Source of the DNA: Oscheius sp. JU75
Lineage: Eukaryota; Nematoda; Chromadorea; Rhabditida; Rhabditidae
Reading direction: 5' to 3'
Assembly: GCA_037178855.1 (NCBI GenBank)
Contig: JASJZC010000001.1
Span: 6,634,001 to 6,698,000 of the forward strand
Length of the DNA: 64,000 nt
This document shows, piece after piece, positions 46,261 through 58,700 of the stretch. A model generated the notes under the pieces. The model did not search any database. It was not told where the DNA came from and was given only the letters and a program-made list of their open reading frames with translations. Position numbers and translations under genes: made by a program. The first letter of the stretch is position 1. Each line of letters opens with the position of its first letter.

Positions 46261-46767
46261 CTGAAAAACATTGTTTTCTCAGACTACCTCGAGCTTTTTG
46301 AGAACATACACCACGAATCTATCAAGAGTACTCATCAAGAACAAACTACATCCTCTGTCCAATGTTTCTCACTCCGAAACACGTATTTCTTTCTCAAACT
46401 TTCAATGATCGTATCCACTACTTTCAGCTTGACTCCTAGCCGTTCCTGCTTTGATCGACTGTCTGTCAGACATGCACAACTTACCCGGGTGAGGAGCACT
46501 CTAGGAGACACGGACAGTGTCTATCTAGTGAAAGCGGGATAAGAGAAAGGTTTATTACAAGAGAGAGCGAGAGAGATTGCGAGAAAGACAACCGTTCATG
46601 CAGAATATCATAAGAGGGCGAGAGAGAAAAATTGTACTCTTTGGATTGTAAAACAATCGTGAACTCTTGTCTGGGATGAAGCTAGAGGAAAGACCGGGGG
46701 AATTCATAGCATAGGAAGAGAGTATGGGTACACTGGGATGGAGCAAAGACACAAGGGGAGCAGTCGT
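46261..46767. other. Intergenic / possible 5' exons of the Trp-rich gene
   Basis: About 500 nt between two minus-strand genes. A GTAAGT donor on the minus strand at about 46480-46490 suggests a further 5' exon, but none of the frames leading to it joins the Trp-rich gene in phase. A GA-rich stretch lies at 46556-46580. Confidence 0.35.
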
Positions 46768-48249
46768 CTACTGACGGATAGGGTGGAAAGGACGACCGTT
46801 GTAGGCCTCAGTGCGACTCACTTCATCTTTGCGGCGGAGAAGCCAGACCTTGCGTTCGAAGTCGAAGGGCTCGGTGACCTGGAAATAGTGTTTTGAAGAG
46901 AAGAAGATCTGGGATCACCCCGACGAAGTCCTCGGAAGTCGGGTTGACTCCGTAGAAGTGTTTGTCCTGGATGCGAGCGTCTCCGTAGAAGTTCTCTCCT
47001 TCCCAAGAGTACTTGGCGATTCGGTGCGAGTGGAAGCCGAGGGTGTCGCGAGCAGCAATCTCAGGGTTGGCCTGGACCCAGTCGAAGCTGAAAAGCATTA
47101 TCATGTCACGTATGAGAATGTTTCGACTAGAAATAATCCGTTGCATTTTCAGTAAAGTTCATGGTAATAGATGCATTTGACCTATTTTTTCGGTTTGAAG
47201 GTGTGTTTAATCGATTCAGCATGGCATTATACACTAGTAACGTGTACAACGTCAAAAATGATTGAAAATAACGAGAGCAGTCTTCTACCCAATGGTCTCA
47301 ACTTTTTAGGTAAACTTCGACGTCTAAATATGAATTTCTAGGGTAGTTTTTCACACTGTATCAATTAAACACTTTTTCAAATCTGAAAAATGGGTTAAAC
47401 GCATCGAAAAAGACAAAAATGCTATATTCATTCGGTACGCAATTTTGCGTCAAGTCGAACTGTGGGGCCTCCTTCACTACTACCAAGTTCATGTCATTCG
47501 CTTTCATCTTTCAGTGGTCCCCTGAGACGTGCTCTTTTTCATTCTTGTCATGACAAGGAACTCTCTCTCTCTCTCTCTCTCGAAGTTCAGTTCATTGCGG
47601 AACTGTTCCCCTTTTCCGTTCTTGAGCAGCGTCGTGGACGACAGATAAGCCCACCCAATAGGGAAAAAAGCGCCGGCACCTTCCTATCAGCGCCCTTTCA
47701 CAACATAGTACAAAGAGAACTCACGGAATAGGCTCGGACGGGTTGAAGCGGTTCCTCGACAGAATTCTGAATCCGCCACAGACCTCGACAATGTCCTGGT
47801 TGTAGCCAACGAACTGAGCACAAATTTTTCCATTCGGGCGGACGGTGGCATGCCCAAAGGCCTCGTAGTGCTTGCCCTCGTACTTGGTCTTAGTGATCCA
47901 GTAGGCAACGTAGCCATCTCCGATCTGATCGAAGACCAAGAAGTCAGCACGAGAACGACCATCGCGGATCTGGCCGTCGTATCCGATACTGCTCCAATAG
48001 TCGTCTCCGATGAAGCTGCCAGTTCCTCGACAGATTCGAGGACGTCTGACTTCTAGAGGGGGAGCCTGAAAGACGTTCTTGTTTGATTCGCAACATCGAG
48101 AGCATGCTGTTGCCAATGATCATAAAGTGAGGGAAGGTGTTTGTTGAAGAACTCACCCTGGACTCACTGTAACGACGACTGGAACATCTGTTGGCTTCTG
48201 TCTGACCGAAGACTCCTAGAAGGAGAATGAGAGCGGCAAGCCGCAGCAT
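46768..48249 (-). CDS. Secreted protein, unrecognised (237 aa)
   Basis: Four exons, about 48157-48249, 47725-48065, 46919-47087 and 46768-46878; total divisible by three. Exon 1 encodes a signal peptide (LRLAALILLLGVFGQTEA) ending in NRCSSRRYSESR. The mature protein has few Cys and repeated aromatic/Gly motifs: CRGTGSFIGDDYWSSIGYDG, DGYVAYWITKTKYEGKHYEA, CAQFVGYNQDIVEVCGGFRI, then WEGENFYGDARIQDKHFYGV and EPFDFERKVWLLRRKDE. I do not recognise the family. Intron 2 is long (637 nt) and contains a (CT)n run at about 47561-47581. Probably extracellular. Confidence 0.72.
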
Positions 48250-49971
48250 TCTGAAAAGCTTATCTCTTGGAAGGAAGAGAGAGACAAAGGAGTTCCAAGA
48301 AATGGATCAATGTACTCTATGGCACAATAAACTAGCGCACTGATAGGACTGGAGCCAAGGGACGAGGGCGTGAGAAATGACCGTGCAGGTCTGGAGGCCG
48401 TTCCGTGCCATTGGACTGAGAGGAAGAGAGAGAGGGAGAAAAAGTGGGAGGAGACTAGCGGAAATGAGTCAGGATTCTCCTTACGAGACGGTTGCGTGAC
48501 TGACCAGATGGCAGCTGGTGAGACAAAGAAAAATTAGACTATTCAACCGTTTAGTCTCTCCGATTGACAGCCATTTGTCATTCCTCTTCGTTATGACAGC
48601 AGCTCGTGAAAGATTTTACAATCTGTTTACTTCGACTCTGACTGGAGACTGAATGTAGGATTGATATCATGAAATAGTTTATCTGAAGAAATATATCGAG
48701 ATAGCTAGTGTTTAAGACTTTCCGATGTGAAAAATGACTGTTTGTTTTATGAATACAGTCAGCAGAAATGTCAAGAACGACTCATAAGCCTGAAAAAAGT
48801 TGGTCTATTTGGAGGAACTTGTCCAGGATAGTACTGCGATGCTATAACTGTTCTTCTGATTCTCTTTCTCTCACTCTGCGAGAAAATTGGAGAGAATGAG
48901 GTCTAGTATAAAAGAAGAGCAAAACTTCCGGTGAACCAAATAGAGAGCTGTGCTGGAAAAGTTCTTTTCTCGATTTATAAACCCACTCCCCCGGTCTGTA
49001 GGAGGCTGATGAAGAAATGTTTCCCAGTCATCCGCCCTTGTCCTGGTCATGGCATGAGGAAACCGAGTCAGACTTCCACTAACCCACACAAACATAAGAA
49101 ATTCGTCAAACTCACAGATCCCCAAAAGCAATGAGGCGTCGGATGGTCTCGCCCCCGGGAAAGAGTTGAAAAGAAATGAATTGTTATCAGTCAGGAGCTG
49201 GAATGTCCATCTGGAACTGTGGCTACCGACGTCATCAGTCGGAATGTGTCAGTCTAGAAGCAAATTCCTCAGATGTTTACCTTGACTCATAACAGAAGAT
49301 GAGAAAATGTAGAATTGGGCAAGAGGGAACTGGACTGACGCGCGTATCGGGAGTCTCTACGCGACTATTAACATGACGTCCTTGCCGACGAAAAGATGGA
49401 TGTATTCGCCTTTGCCGCTGCCCCCAAACGAACGGCAAAAGTGCGGAGTTGTGGACAGGTAACTTGGCCCGAAAGTGTGAAGAGACACCCTAAACTCTGC
49501 GGGAGGTGGCGCCGTTTTTGTCCGGATCCAATCATACTATACGAGGTTAGCAAGAGTGCAAATTTGATGAATTCCTAGTAATGGCAGTCGGTGGCTGCGG
49601 CTTTTGAACGTCCACAGCAACTAGGAACTGTTTTCGAGGAGTCAACGGTGGTTTGATGTTCCCAAAAGTAGTACAACCAAAAGAGAGGACAAGAAAAGGA
49701 CAGACCAACTGACTCGATATGGGAATGGATTGGCTCCCAGTGACTAATAACCTTTTGGTTGCGCTCTGACTTGTCTATTGTCCCGGTTGATCAGTCACAA
49801 GTCCGTCAGGATGGCACTACTTGGACGAGAAAGCCTACAGTTTGTATTGCTAGAGAGGCGATTTTGCTGCTGGCAATTGTTGCCATTACCATTTCTGAAC
49901 AAAAAAGAACTGTATCTAAAAACTAGCAACGTTTCTCGAAGTGACAATTAAACAGTTGCTGTTCGCGAGCG
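48250..49971. other. Intergenic, nothing firm
   Basis: No gene supported between divergent neighbours. A 67-codon plus frame (48931-49134) with some Cys/Pro/Lys content and overlapping minus frames has no motif or splice evidence. The region upstream of 49972 should hold the promoter of the MSP-domain gene; I see no clear sperm-type GATA pair. Confidence 0.45.
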
Positions 49972-50400
49972 ATGGCTGCCTGCGGAGGGAACTTCATCGG
50001 GAACAAGCCAAACGAGCCGCCGTTTCTGCTGAAGCTGGTGATGGGAGACGGCTACCAGGACGGACGACAGATCTTCCGCTACAAACTGGGCTCTCCCGCC
50101 GTGGTCAACTGTAGCATCGAGAACGGGACAGCCAGTCGACAGAGCTTTAAGATCAAAACTACGGACAACGACATCTTCAAGATTCGACCAGTGATGGCCA
50201 TCGTCGAGCCGAACGCCTCCGTCCCTGTCAGCATCACCTTCAAAGCCGAGAAACCCGGAGAAAATTGTCGCCACTTCCTCGCCTTCTACAACACGAAAGT
50301 GCCGGCCGACGGAGCCAGGAAGGCCAAGGACTACTGGGCCAATGGACGAGCTGAAGGAGTCACCAGGATCATTGTCAGGTTCGAAGAAGAGAAAAAGTAG
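49972..50400 (+). CDS. MSP-domain protein (sperm-specific family-like, 142 aa)
   Basis: Intronless ORF of 142 aa with a full MSP domain. Seen: GSPAVVNCSIENGTASRQSF, FKIKTTDNDIFKIRPVMAIV, EPNASVPVSITFKAEKP and a final strand VTRIIVRFEEEKK. The order and spacing of these strands match the nematode MSP/SSP immunoglobulin-like fold. It is longer than classical MSP (about 127 aa) and has a different N-terminus (MAACGGNFIGNKPNEPP), so it is closer to the small SSP/MSD type proteins. Lack of introns is common in this family. Expected role: cytoskeletal or signalling protein of amoeboid sperm. AATAAA at about 50418-50423. Confidence 0.9.
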   Translation: MAACGGNFIGNKPNEPPFLLKLVMGDGYQDGRQIFRYKLGSPAVVNCSIENGTASRQSFKIKTTDNDIFKIRPVMAIVEPNASVPVSITFKAEKPGENCRHFLAFYNTKVPADGARKAKDYWANGRAEGVTRIIVRFEEEKK

Positions 50401-52733
50401 AACGAGAGAACAAGAGAAATAAAGAAGCAAGTAACAGTTATCTGTTCTGAGCGACAGTGCCAACGCATGGAACTCCTGTCAAAAAGTAGCTATCAGCCAC
50501 TTTTTGACAAGGCTTATATGGGGAAGTGACTAATGTTTTCTCAGCCGGACTTTAGATCTTCTTTCTACTTTGGTAGCTAACAGACTTGTCTGACCATGGT
50601 CAAAATGCCTTCACTGTTGGTAGTAATAAGTTCAACATAGAACATCACTGTGACTGCCTCCTGCCCGACGTGCAGCTGTCCTCTTTGCCAAAAAGGAAAT
50701 AGAGATAGGCTAAGAAGGATAATCTCATTCAATGTGTCATTCCTTTGTGTTCAGAACGTCAAATGATAGGCGGGTCTGATAGGGGAACTGCTTCTTGACG
50801 AATACTAGGAGAGCTATTGAACTGGATCTCGGAAGATGAGCGAGTGAGAACAGTGACAGTACTCCTTAACCAGAACATCCAACGAAGAGTTGGTATGATC
50901 CGTAGCAGAGACAATATCTGAAGAGTGGAACAGTCTCTTTAAAACGCTGAGCATAAACATCAAAAATATGAAAGCGCGATGATGTCTGTGGTTACCTCTG
51001 TTTGTTTGTCTGCTTGTTTGCTTGTTTGCTTGTTTGTTGTGGACTGTTCTGTTACGAATCTAGACAAAGGGGGGTTACGGCTACGATATACAAGGAAGAA
51101 ACAGCACAACGAAGCTAGAAGCAGCTGCTTGTCTTGGGATAGACTATAATCCAGAAGGGAATCAAAAGAATATGAGAAGAGGAAGAGACCCTCTCCACAT
51201 ATGGCCTGTGATCATGTTTCAACGTTTATATACAGCGCCGCTGCCAATGGTCAAAATTGCCTCGAATCTGTCTTTTTGAGCAGGTGATCGCTCCTCCACT
51301 GTACAGTCGATGGCATCCTTCAATTGGATTCCTGATAAGAGAAAAGCTGATTCAGCCGACAGGAAGGCATTGTACACAAAAGAGGGGGATGAAACAATGG
51401 AAAAGTAGAAATGTGGAGGAGAGATCAGAGAGAGGAGGCCGAAGATTCCGAGAAGAACAATAAACAAAAGAGTCCCTCATGATCTGCTTTTGAACAGGAG
51501 CAGGCTGATGCTGGAAACAAGAATGGAATGTTGAGTGATAAGAAAGGATCAGGTCTATGGACATTGGTTCAAAAACTAGCAAACAATCGATGAAAAAGGC
51601 TCCAAGGGAGCGGAAAAGATAGTATCTAGACCCCCCTCAAGAATACGGAACTGAGGACTGTTTGCCCAGGAAGAAAGAGGATTCAGGCAGTCAAAAAGGT
51701 CATGGAAAGATTCTGGCTTCTTCTTCTTAGTTATGAGACTTTGTCTGTCAATTACAAGAACTGTACAGGTCGATTGGAAAGGATAGAGACAGTGGGACGG
51801 AATGAAGACAATGCTCTTTATCAGAAGAGCCCGTGTGGGCGCGCTTTCAGCAAGGATTTGCTGAGAATTTCCCAGGATGAATCAGCTCACACGTAAAGGC
51901 GACAGTTCTGTATTCTACCTGGGAAAGGGATACTTCTGTCCGCTCTTTTGAAACTGCCGAAATGGTGGGAAGGAAAGAGTTTCTTCGGACGGGAACGTAA
52001 AGTCTCCCTCTCTCTCTCTCGAGGGATCTGTCCTTATCTGTTTATTAATTACTATAGGGGGCCCTCGCGTAGCTGCTATTTTACGGCGTCTCCTCTTTTC
52101 GATCGAGCTGTTGCTGATATGGGGCGGGCAATAAAACTGTAATAACGCGCGTGTATGCACAAAAAGCGCAGTAATTAATGACTGGAATGCTTTGCTTGGT
52201 CTTCGAACCGTAGTCGGAGGAACTTGTAAAGCTGAGAGACTCTTTCCTCACAACCACTTTCAGCCGAAGTTCGTGAACAAGAACGAGCAGCCGAACCAGC
52301 AAGCCTTGATCAGTTTGAGGCGGGCCACAACCACAGTTGAACTGTCGAGCCAGTCCGTTTTATTATGTTCAAGGCGAAACAGCGGTAGAAAACAAATGAC
52401 AACTAAGAGACAGTTATAGTTCACTAGTTCTGACTCATTTATAACTCTTCTTCAGCTGTTTTCTTCTCGAAAAGTGAACCTGTTCGTCTGACAAATGACA
52501 CCATTGGCCCAGAAAGATATTGATTGTACAGAAATCTTTATTAAAAACTATGATGTCTCTGTGATAAAACCGCGTGATGATGGTGTTTTGAATAAATAAT
52601 TGAGAAAATATACAATCTACAAAGTCTAGCCTCCACCGGGGGAACAAATAAAAGAATGTTTAGGCATTTATGATTGGGACGAGAACAGTAATTACAACGA
52701 GGAGAGAGAGAGAGAGAGAGAGAGTAGAAGTTT
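50401..52733. other. Intergenic with hairpin and simple repeats
   Basis: Contains a hairpin at 50477-50509 (TGTCAAAAAGT / ACTTTTTGACA), a TTTGCTTG-type tandem repeat at 50998-51039, and a (GA)n run at 52702-52725 just after the tomosyn stop codon. Minus-strand frames near 51219-51500 include a hydrophobic start-like stretch (LFIVLLGIFGLLSLIS) but no in-frame ATG precedes it. No gene is called. Confidence 0.5.
50477..50509. repeat. Inverted repeat / hairpin
   Basis: TGTCAAAAAGT and ACTTTTTGACA are perfect 11-nt inverted copies with an 11-nt spacer, 77 nt downstream of the MSP-domain stop and beyond its AATAAA. It could fold in the 3' flank or be a short transposon remnant. Confidence 0.5.
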
Positions 52734-55700
52734 TTAGAAGTTGTACCATTTCTTCTTCTCGTACTTTTCGACCAGCTTGCTCGATCGGGAAGCCATGTTC
52801 ATGGCCGAATTCTTCAGGTTTTCCGAGGCGTCGATGACCTGGTTCAGTCGTTCTCCGCGTTCCGCCAAATTCTGCATGGCCATTTGGGCTGCTTGTCCTG
52901 CCGTCACCGCGCCTCCATGAGCTCGATCCATGCTGGCTGACGGACCCGGAATCGTCCTGCCGACCGAACGCATGCTCGTCGGAGCTCCCGAAGAGTTCTT
53001 GTCCTTCTCGCCGGTCACTGAAAAGGTCTTTTAGTCTGGCTACGGTATGATATCTTGCGGTGTGCCTAGGCGATTTCTTGTTCAAATCAGAGGAAAGTGA
53101 GAAAGAGACAGTTCTCACTGCATAGAGTCTCACAACCAATAGCAAACAGTTGACTGTCGTCAGGCTTCTTCAGTAGTGCCCCGCGATTTTGTCACAAAAA
53201 GTCTATCGCCTATTCGAGCAGAAACAGAATAAAAAAACCCACAAATGAGATCGATGTCGGCTCCGTCCGAAGGTCTCGGCGACGAGCCAAAGATGCTGCT
53301 GACGCCCTTGAGGAAGCTCGTGTTCTTCGGCGTTTCGGGCATCTCACAGGCGACGAACAGCTCTCCCATTGCTTCTGTCGTTTGCTCGGCCACCTCGGAA
53401 CAAACCGTGTACTTTTCCAGCTCGCTCGGACTCGCCAAATAGATGCCCAGGCCATGCTCGGAGAAGGTCGTCTTGTGGCACATGCTGCAAAGGTCTCGAT
53501 TGAATTTTCTAGCCTACCCGATACAGTCTTGGAACGGACGCAGTAGCCAATTCATGGGAACAGTTGGAGTAAAACTAACTTAGGGTTCTTCGAGTAATTT
53601 AAACAAACAAAACATATTTGCATTTAGAACAAAAGCAAGAGTTTCAAAAGGGAGGTAGTGGACCTAATTGACAGTGACCTGAGTCAGGACTCTTCCCCAT
53701 CTCTCTAGACTCAAAGACTTACGGATCGTCCAAATCGATGGATCGGGTCAGAAGCTGTGAGCTGAGAAGTGGTCTCAGAGACGGCAAGGAGAAGACCAGG
53801 ACAGCTCCGGCTGCATTCAGTGCCATGAGGACCGGATAGCCTCTGATATGACTGGGCAATGCTTTCACGAACGGCGCCTCTTCGGCCTTGTAGCTGAAGA
53901 GTTGACAGAATGAGGGAAGGGCAATGACTTTGATCTCGTTCTCCGCCACAACTACCAGAACCTAAAGTTTGGTGTTCAATAGAATCGAGAAATGGGTAAC
54001 CTGTGATATTTCATCGGAACAGTCGGTCGAATTGCTGTAGTCGGGAGACAGACTGACCTTCGTCAGAACTTTATTGGCTGCCGAACGTTCCGGACTCCCG
54101 GAGTCTTTACTTTCTCGGCTTGTCTCCTTGTAACTTTCAGTCGAAGGTCCGACCAAACAGAAGGCTTGATCCATGAAGCAGTGCATCAGCACTGTCCCTT
54201 TCAACTTGACCACCGTACCTGAAGATGTCTCTTCTTTCAGTCCTAGCTAGACGGCACACTACACACTACTCTCGGCAATCGAAACACAGAAGAAGAACTA
54301 ATGACTCTTCGATCTCGTCGGGGAGAAGGTAAGAGCAAAGAAAAAGGTGTACTAGGGACGATAAATCAAACGGGTGCTTTCTCTAGTTTTTCTTCTTGTA
54401 CCACTGTAGCCACCGACATGAGTCATCCAGGGATCACGAACCTAGCCATCCAGGCCAGCCTGGTTTGTGGCGAGACGCATGGTGTATTGCTAAGAGACCC
54501 GCCGGGTCCCACCACGAACTAGGCTGGCCTGGCTCAACCTGGCCTACACAAAAATTTTGGCCAGGTTTGCGATGCCTGGTCAATCACACATTGACTCAAC
54601 CACACATTTGAACCGATACTTTCTGGAGTTCAGCACGAAGCGACAAAGGGAGATGAACCAGAATAGGAATCTCTAGTTGGCTTCAATGGCAGTGACTGTG
54701 GGAAAGTTCTGTCATGGTTTTCCAAGTTTACAGTACTACCTGCACTACCTAGCCTCCTAGTACTATCAACGAACTCACAATCAGTATTTCCCTGACTCTA
54801 AGCGAATGAATACGGTATTTGAAAATACGCTGGGGTTCATCTGCCACTTGCGTTCTATTTGTTTTAGATCGTTAACCCTATCTATTCGATGGTTGTCTAA
54901 TACTCGTCTTCCTAGCTATTCTATCCCACAGCAGAACCATGCAGAAATCAGAGAAAAACATGCACAGATCTAAAGCAGGCGACAGAGGATCTTTTTGGGG
55001 GGTCGTGGTGGGGTGCAGCACCAAGGGTTTGAGATCTGAGGTGTACTGAACCAAGGCGTTTCCTTCTTTCTCTATCGGAATCTCTTTCCGTGTGTCCGAA
55101 ACATACCCGTTTTTGAGATGCCGAAAAGTGGCTTAGAACGAACTAAAAAGTGCTCTGTATAAAAGGGGATTCGAGTGATAGGATTGGGGATGGGAGAGAG
55201 GATAAGCGGCACATGTGCGGAAAGCAGCAGCTTTTCTTTAAAAGTTTCAGCTCACGACATAGCGAGAAAGCACTACGAGTTACGGGAGAAGTGGACGAGA
55301 ACTTACTCTCTTCGGGGGCTGAAATAAGCAAAATGTGTGAAGAAGCTCGTAGAAAATGGAGGGAGGGAAAGAGAGGGGAACCAACCTGAGGGAGCTACAA
55401 CTACGGTAGAAATAAGGCGATCCTGAGGCAGTATGAGGTTTAAGGCAATTGTCGTTCCGGCGCTAGTGCCTACCCACAGACACGGCGACGTTTTCGAATC
55501 TGAACTCTTCAATAAGAGTATCCCGAATAACCTGACCATTTCGTTTTGAACACGATTGAATGAAGTGAAGGGCTGTCACACTCTCCGATCCTATCCGTTC
55601 CAGACTATTTGTACTGTTGGACGGGGACGAGTTAGTATGGTTATTCCTCCCCAAAGATGGCGACTCTCTCGGTGTCTCGCCTGGAAATAATCTCTTACCA

Positions 55701-58700
55701 AATGCTCGTCTTTCATCTTCGAAAAAAACGGAAGAGCTGGCCCTTCTCTCTACCTCTCGGACTGCCATTTTCCATAACGGACTGTGCCTTGAAGAGCAGA
55801 GGCCGACGGTCAAAGGAGCGCTGCTTCAGGCTCTCCGACATGGGTTTGTTACCTCTTTCCGAGAGGAAACCGGGTGACTGAAAAATACTGGGCTTACGGG
55901 GGTGGGACTACAGGAAGAACATCCCGTACATGGCCTGGCTATTCAGTCGATTTCTATTTCCATATCTTGTTTTCTGACTACTGTCACTTTCTTAGATCTT
56001 TTGTTTACATACTCAGAATCTTTTTTACTGGCTCAAAGAAAAGTGAAGCGTGGGGTCAATCACAATAGCCTGAAACGTCCTCAGACAGTCAATTCTGAGT
56101 TTTGGTTGTGTCTCTGTAAAGTATCCTGCACTACTTCAATCTTCTGTATTGGAGATACTTTCCTCTCTCTATCTTATCAGCCATGTACGGTTTCGAAAAG
56201 ATGTTAGAGAGCTACACGAAAAGCAAGACAAGGAAAGAGTCAATATAGGCAAGTCAACAACAGTTATGAGAGTCAAACTTAAATAGATAGTAAGTAAAAC
56301 ACGACACGGCTAACATGTAAAAGAGTTGAAAGGGACAGGGAAAGCGTCACCACGTTTAACTCAAAAGCCTGAAACAGTCATCAGCATTAGGCTCCTACCT
56401 TCTTCGGAAATGTGCGAATGGAAGGAGAGACTTCGGACGACGGTTGACGATTTCTTGGTCAGTTTTCTCATGAAAGAGCCCTTGACCGAGTGACTTCGTC
56501 TCGAGTTTCGTTCCTCTTCTGGATCCGGAGATGGTCCTGGAGACGGAGATCGCTGGTCCGGGACATCTGGTCGATCGGGCTTGTCCTGAGGATGGGGAGA
56601 GTGCCCGCCATACTTTTCTCTCCAATTCGCTGCCAGTTCAGCCGTGTTCCTCCTCAAAATGCTGACTACTCCTCGTGTTTTGCTCGGACTTTTCGGAGGT
56701 GGATTCGGTGACTGTGTCGGAACGAGAAGACCATTGGTGACGGGCTGTTCCTCGTCCTAGAAAGAGAGAAACACTCACAGACAACACACATGCCGCGAGG
56801 AAAATGAAATTCAAACTGAAGAAGCAAGCCAACAGAAGCAGAGCTGTTTTTGATAACTAGACTTACCTCTACGGGACTTGAGGCGTCGCTCAGTTGAGTA
56901 TTCAACTGAATGGCCGGAGTTGGATCAGAGCCATAGAGCTCCGAAGTCGCCCAAGCGTAGATCAGGGCACATTGGGCTATATCTACCAGGGCTAGACCAG
57001 CGTTCGTTCCTGAAATACTGAGATATTCAAATTCAAGGACCTGTCTCTGTCACCGGTCGACTGCCAGCGCGAAATCTACCCGCAAAAAAAATTCTTAGTC
57101 CAGCACGCGAGCCACTGAACTATGGCGGGCGGATTCGCGGCGCCGACGGACAGACAGATACCGTTGCGCTTTAGACTAACTAAGAAAGATGTTTACCAAT
57201 GGCTATGACTCCGTAAGCCGAATTCAAAGCAGTACAGGTAACGCAGTCGGCAGCAGCTGGAGATGGCCACGGCACCAAACAGGCAAGTTCTGGCTGAAAA
57301 TTAAAGAGTTCACTCTCCCTGTCTACGCCTTACCTGATATCCTGGCGGTCTCTTGACTGCAGCCCCTCTAACCTTGAAGGGAACTATTCTCTCGTCTCCG
57401 GAGGCGTCACTTGTGTCCGGACTGTGAGTCGAGTCTCTACTGATGACCTAAAATGGGTCTATTATCCCGGTAGGAGCGAGGACAGCTATTGGGAATAGTG
57501 TAGTTATTGCCTGGCGGGGAAGATTATTCGTAGACATAGAAACACACAAAAAGAGAAAAAAAGAGCATTCCAGCAACAGTTTCTGGAGGCACGGACAACA
57601 TAATAATTGATATAGGAGACGCATAACTCATAGAGTGAAGCCGACATGAATGAAAAGGAGTGAGGACGACGTGTAAAATATCGAAGACGCTGCAAAAGAA
57701 GAACCTTGTAACTGAGAGATGATTGAGAGACAGGACAGGTTCAATTCTTTTTCGTATACTTTGCATCGACTTACTCGACTTACTTTTCTTTGACGACGCA
57801 TCTCCTTGGTGATCGAGGATCCGGGTCTATCATCCACACTATCCTTGTCTTTCGACGAGGACATCGAAGGGATGTTCACTACCTGAAGAGGCTTTGCATA
57901 TGGAGTTGTATGATATCCTCACCGCAATGGTGTTTGTGTTCTCGGACTTTGTAAATCGGAAAAGAGTAACTTGTCCAGAGACGCCTGTGATCAGGAGGAG
58001 ACGAGACTGCAAATACGAGATTAGACATGTCCAGTAGACTAAATGAATCGCGTGTTTCTCTTCGTGACTACTCTTTTGAGTGTCTGACCGTGTTGACTTG
58101 CCGGAGCTTGTCAAGTTCTGTCATGCCCAGGTGTAACATACCTACTGGGATAAGTCTGCGCCAGTTCTACCGAATTTAAAGCGAGTGTGTAGCTACTGAC
58201 ACGTGTGATTAAATTGGTGCGCAGCGGGTTCAAAACCCTGCAACTTTTGAACCCGCTTCACACCAACTTAGTTCACACGTGTACAGTAGCTGCACACTCG
58301 CTTTAAGTGTGTCATAGTTGCTCCTATCATACTCTCTTGTACGTACCTCTAGACAGAGTTCAATATTCTTGACAGCCATCGAAACCTTCTCCGACTTATC
58401 AAATTCTTCGAGTCGCTCAAGATGAGTCGAGGTCTTGAATCGGTACAAGATCTGCAGATGTTCTCCCGAAGCCTGCCAAAACTTTAAAGAGCCATCTTTG
58501 TGTCCTGTAATGATGAGTTCCTGATGACCCGTAGCACAAACTCTTCCGACTCCACCCGTGATCGGCCATGGCGCATTGCTGACTACTGAAACCGGGAGAC
58601 AGATTTTGTCTTAATAGGATTCACTTACCCTTTTTCCTCTGCTTGCAGCCGACAAGGGTGATGGCTCCAATGAGATCCGAAGGACAGTCGGAGTAGTACT

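Noticed and set aside
50998-51039. CRISPR-like array
   Set aside because: It is a simple TTTGCTTG-type tandem repeat without spacers, and the genome is eukaryotic.
51219-51467. Minus-strand frame with a hydrophobic start (possible secreted peptide)
   Set aside because: The hydrophobic stretch has no in-frame ATG; the ATG nearby reads a different frame without a signal peptide.
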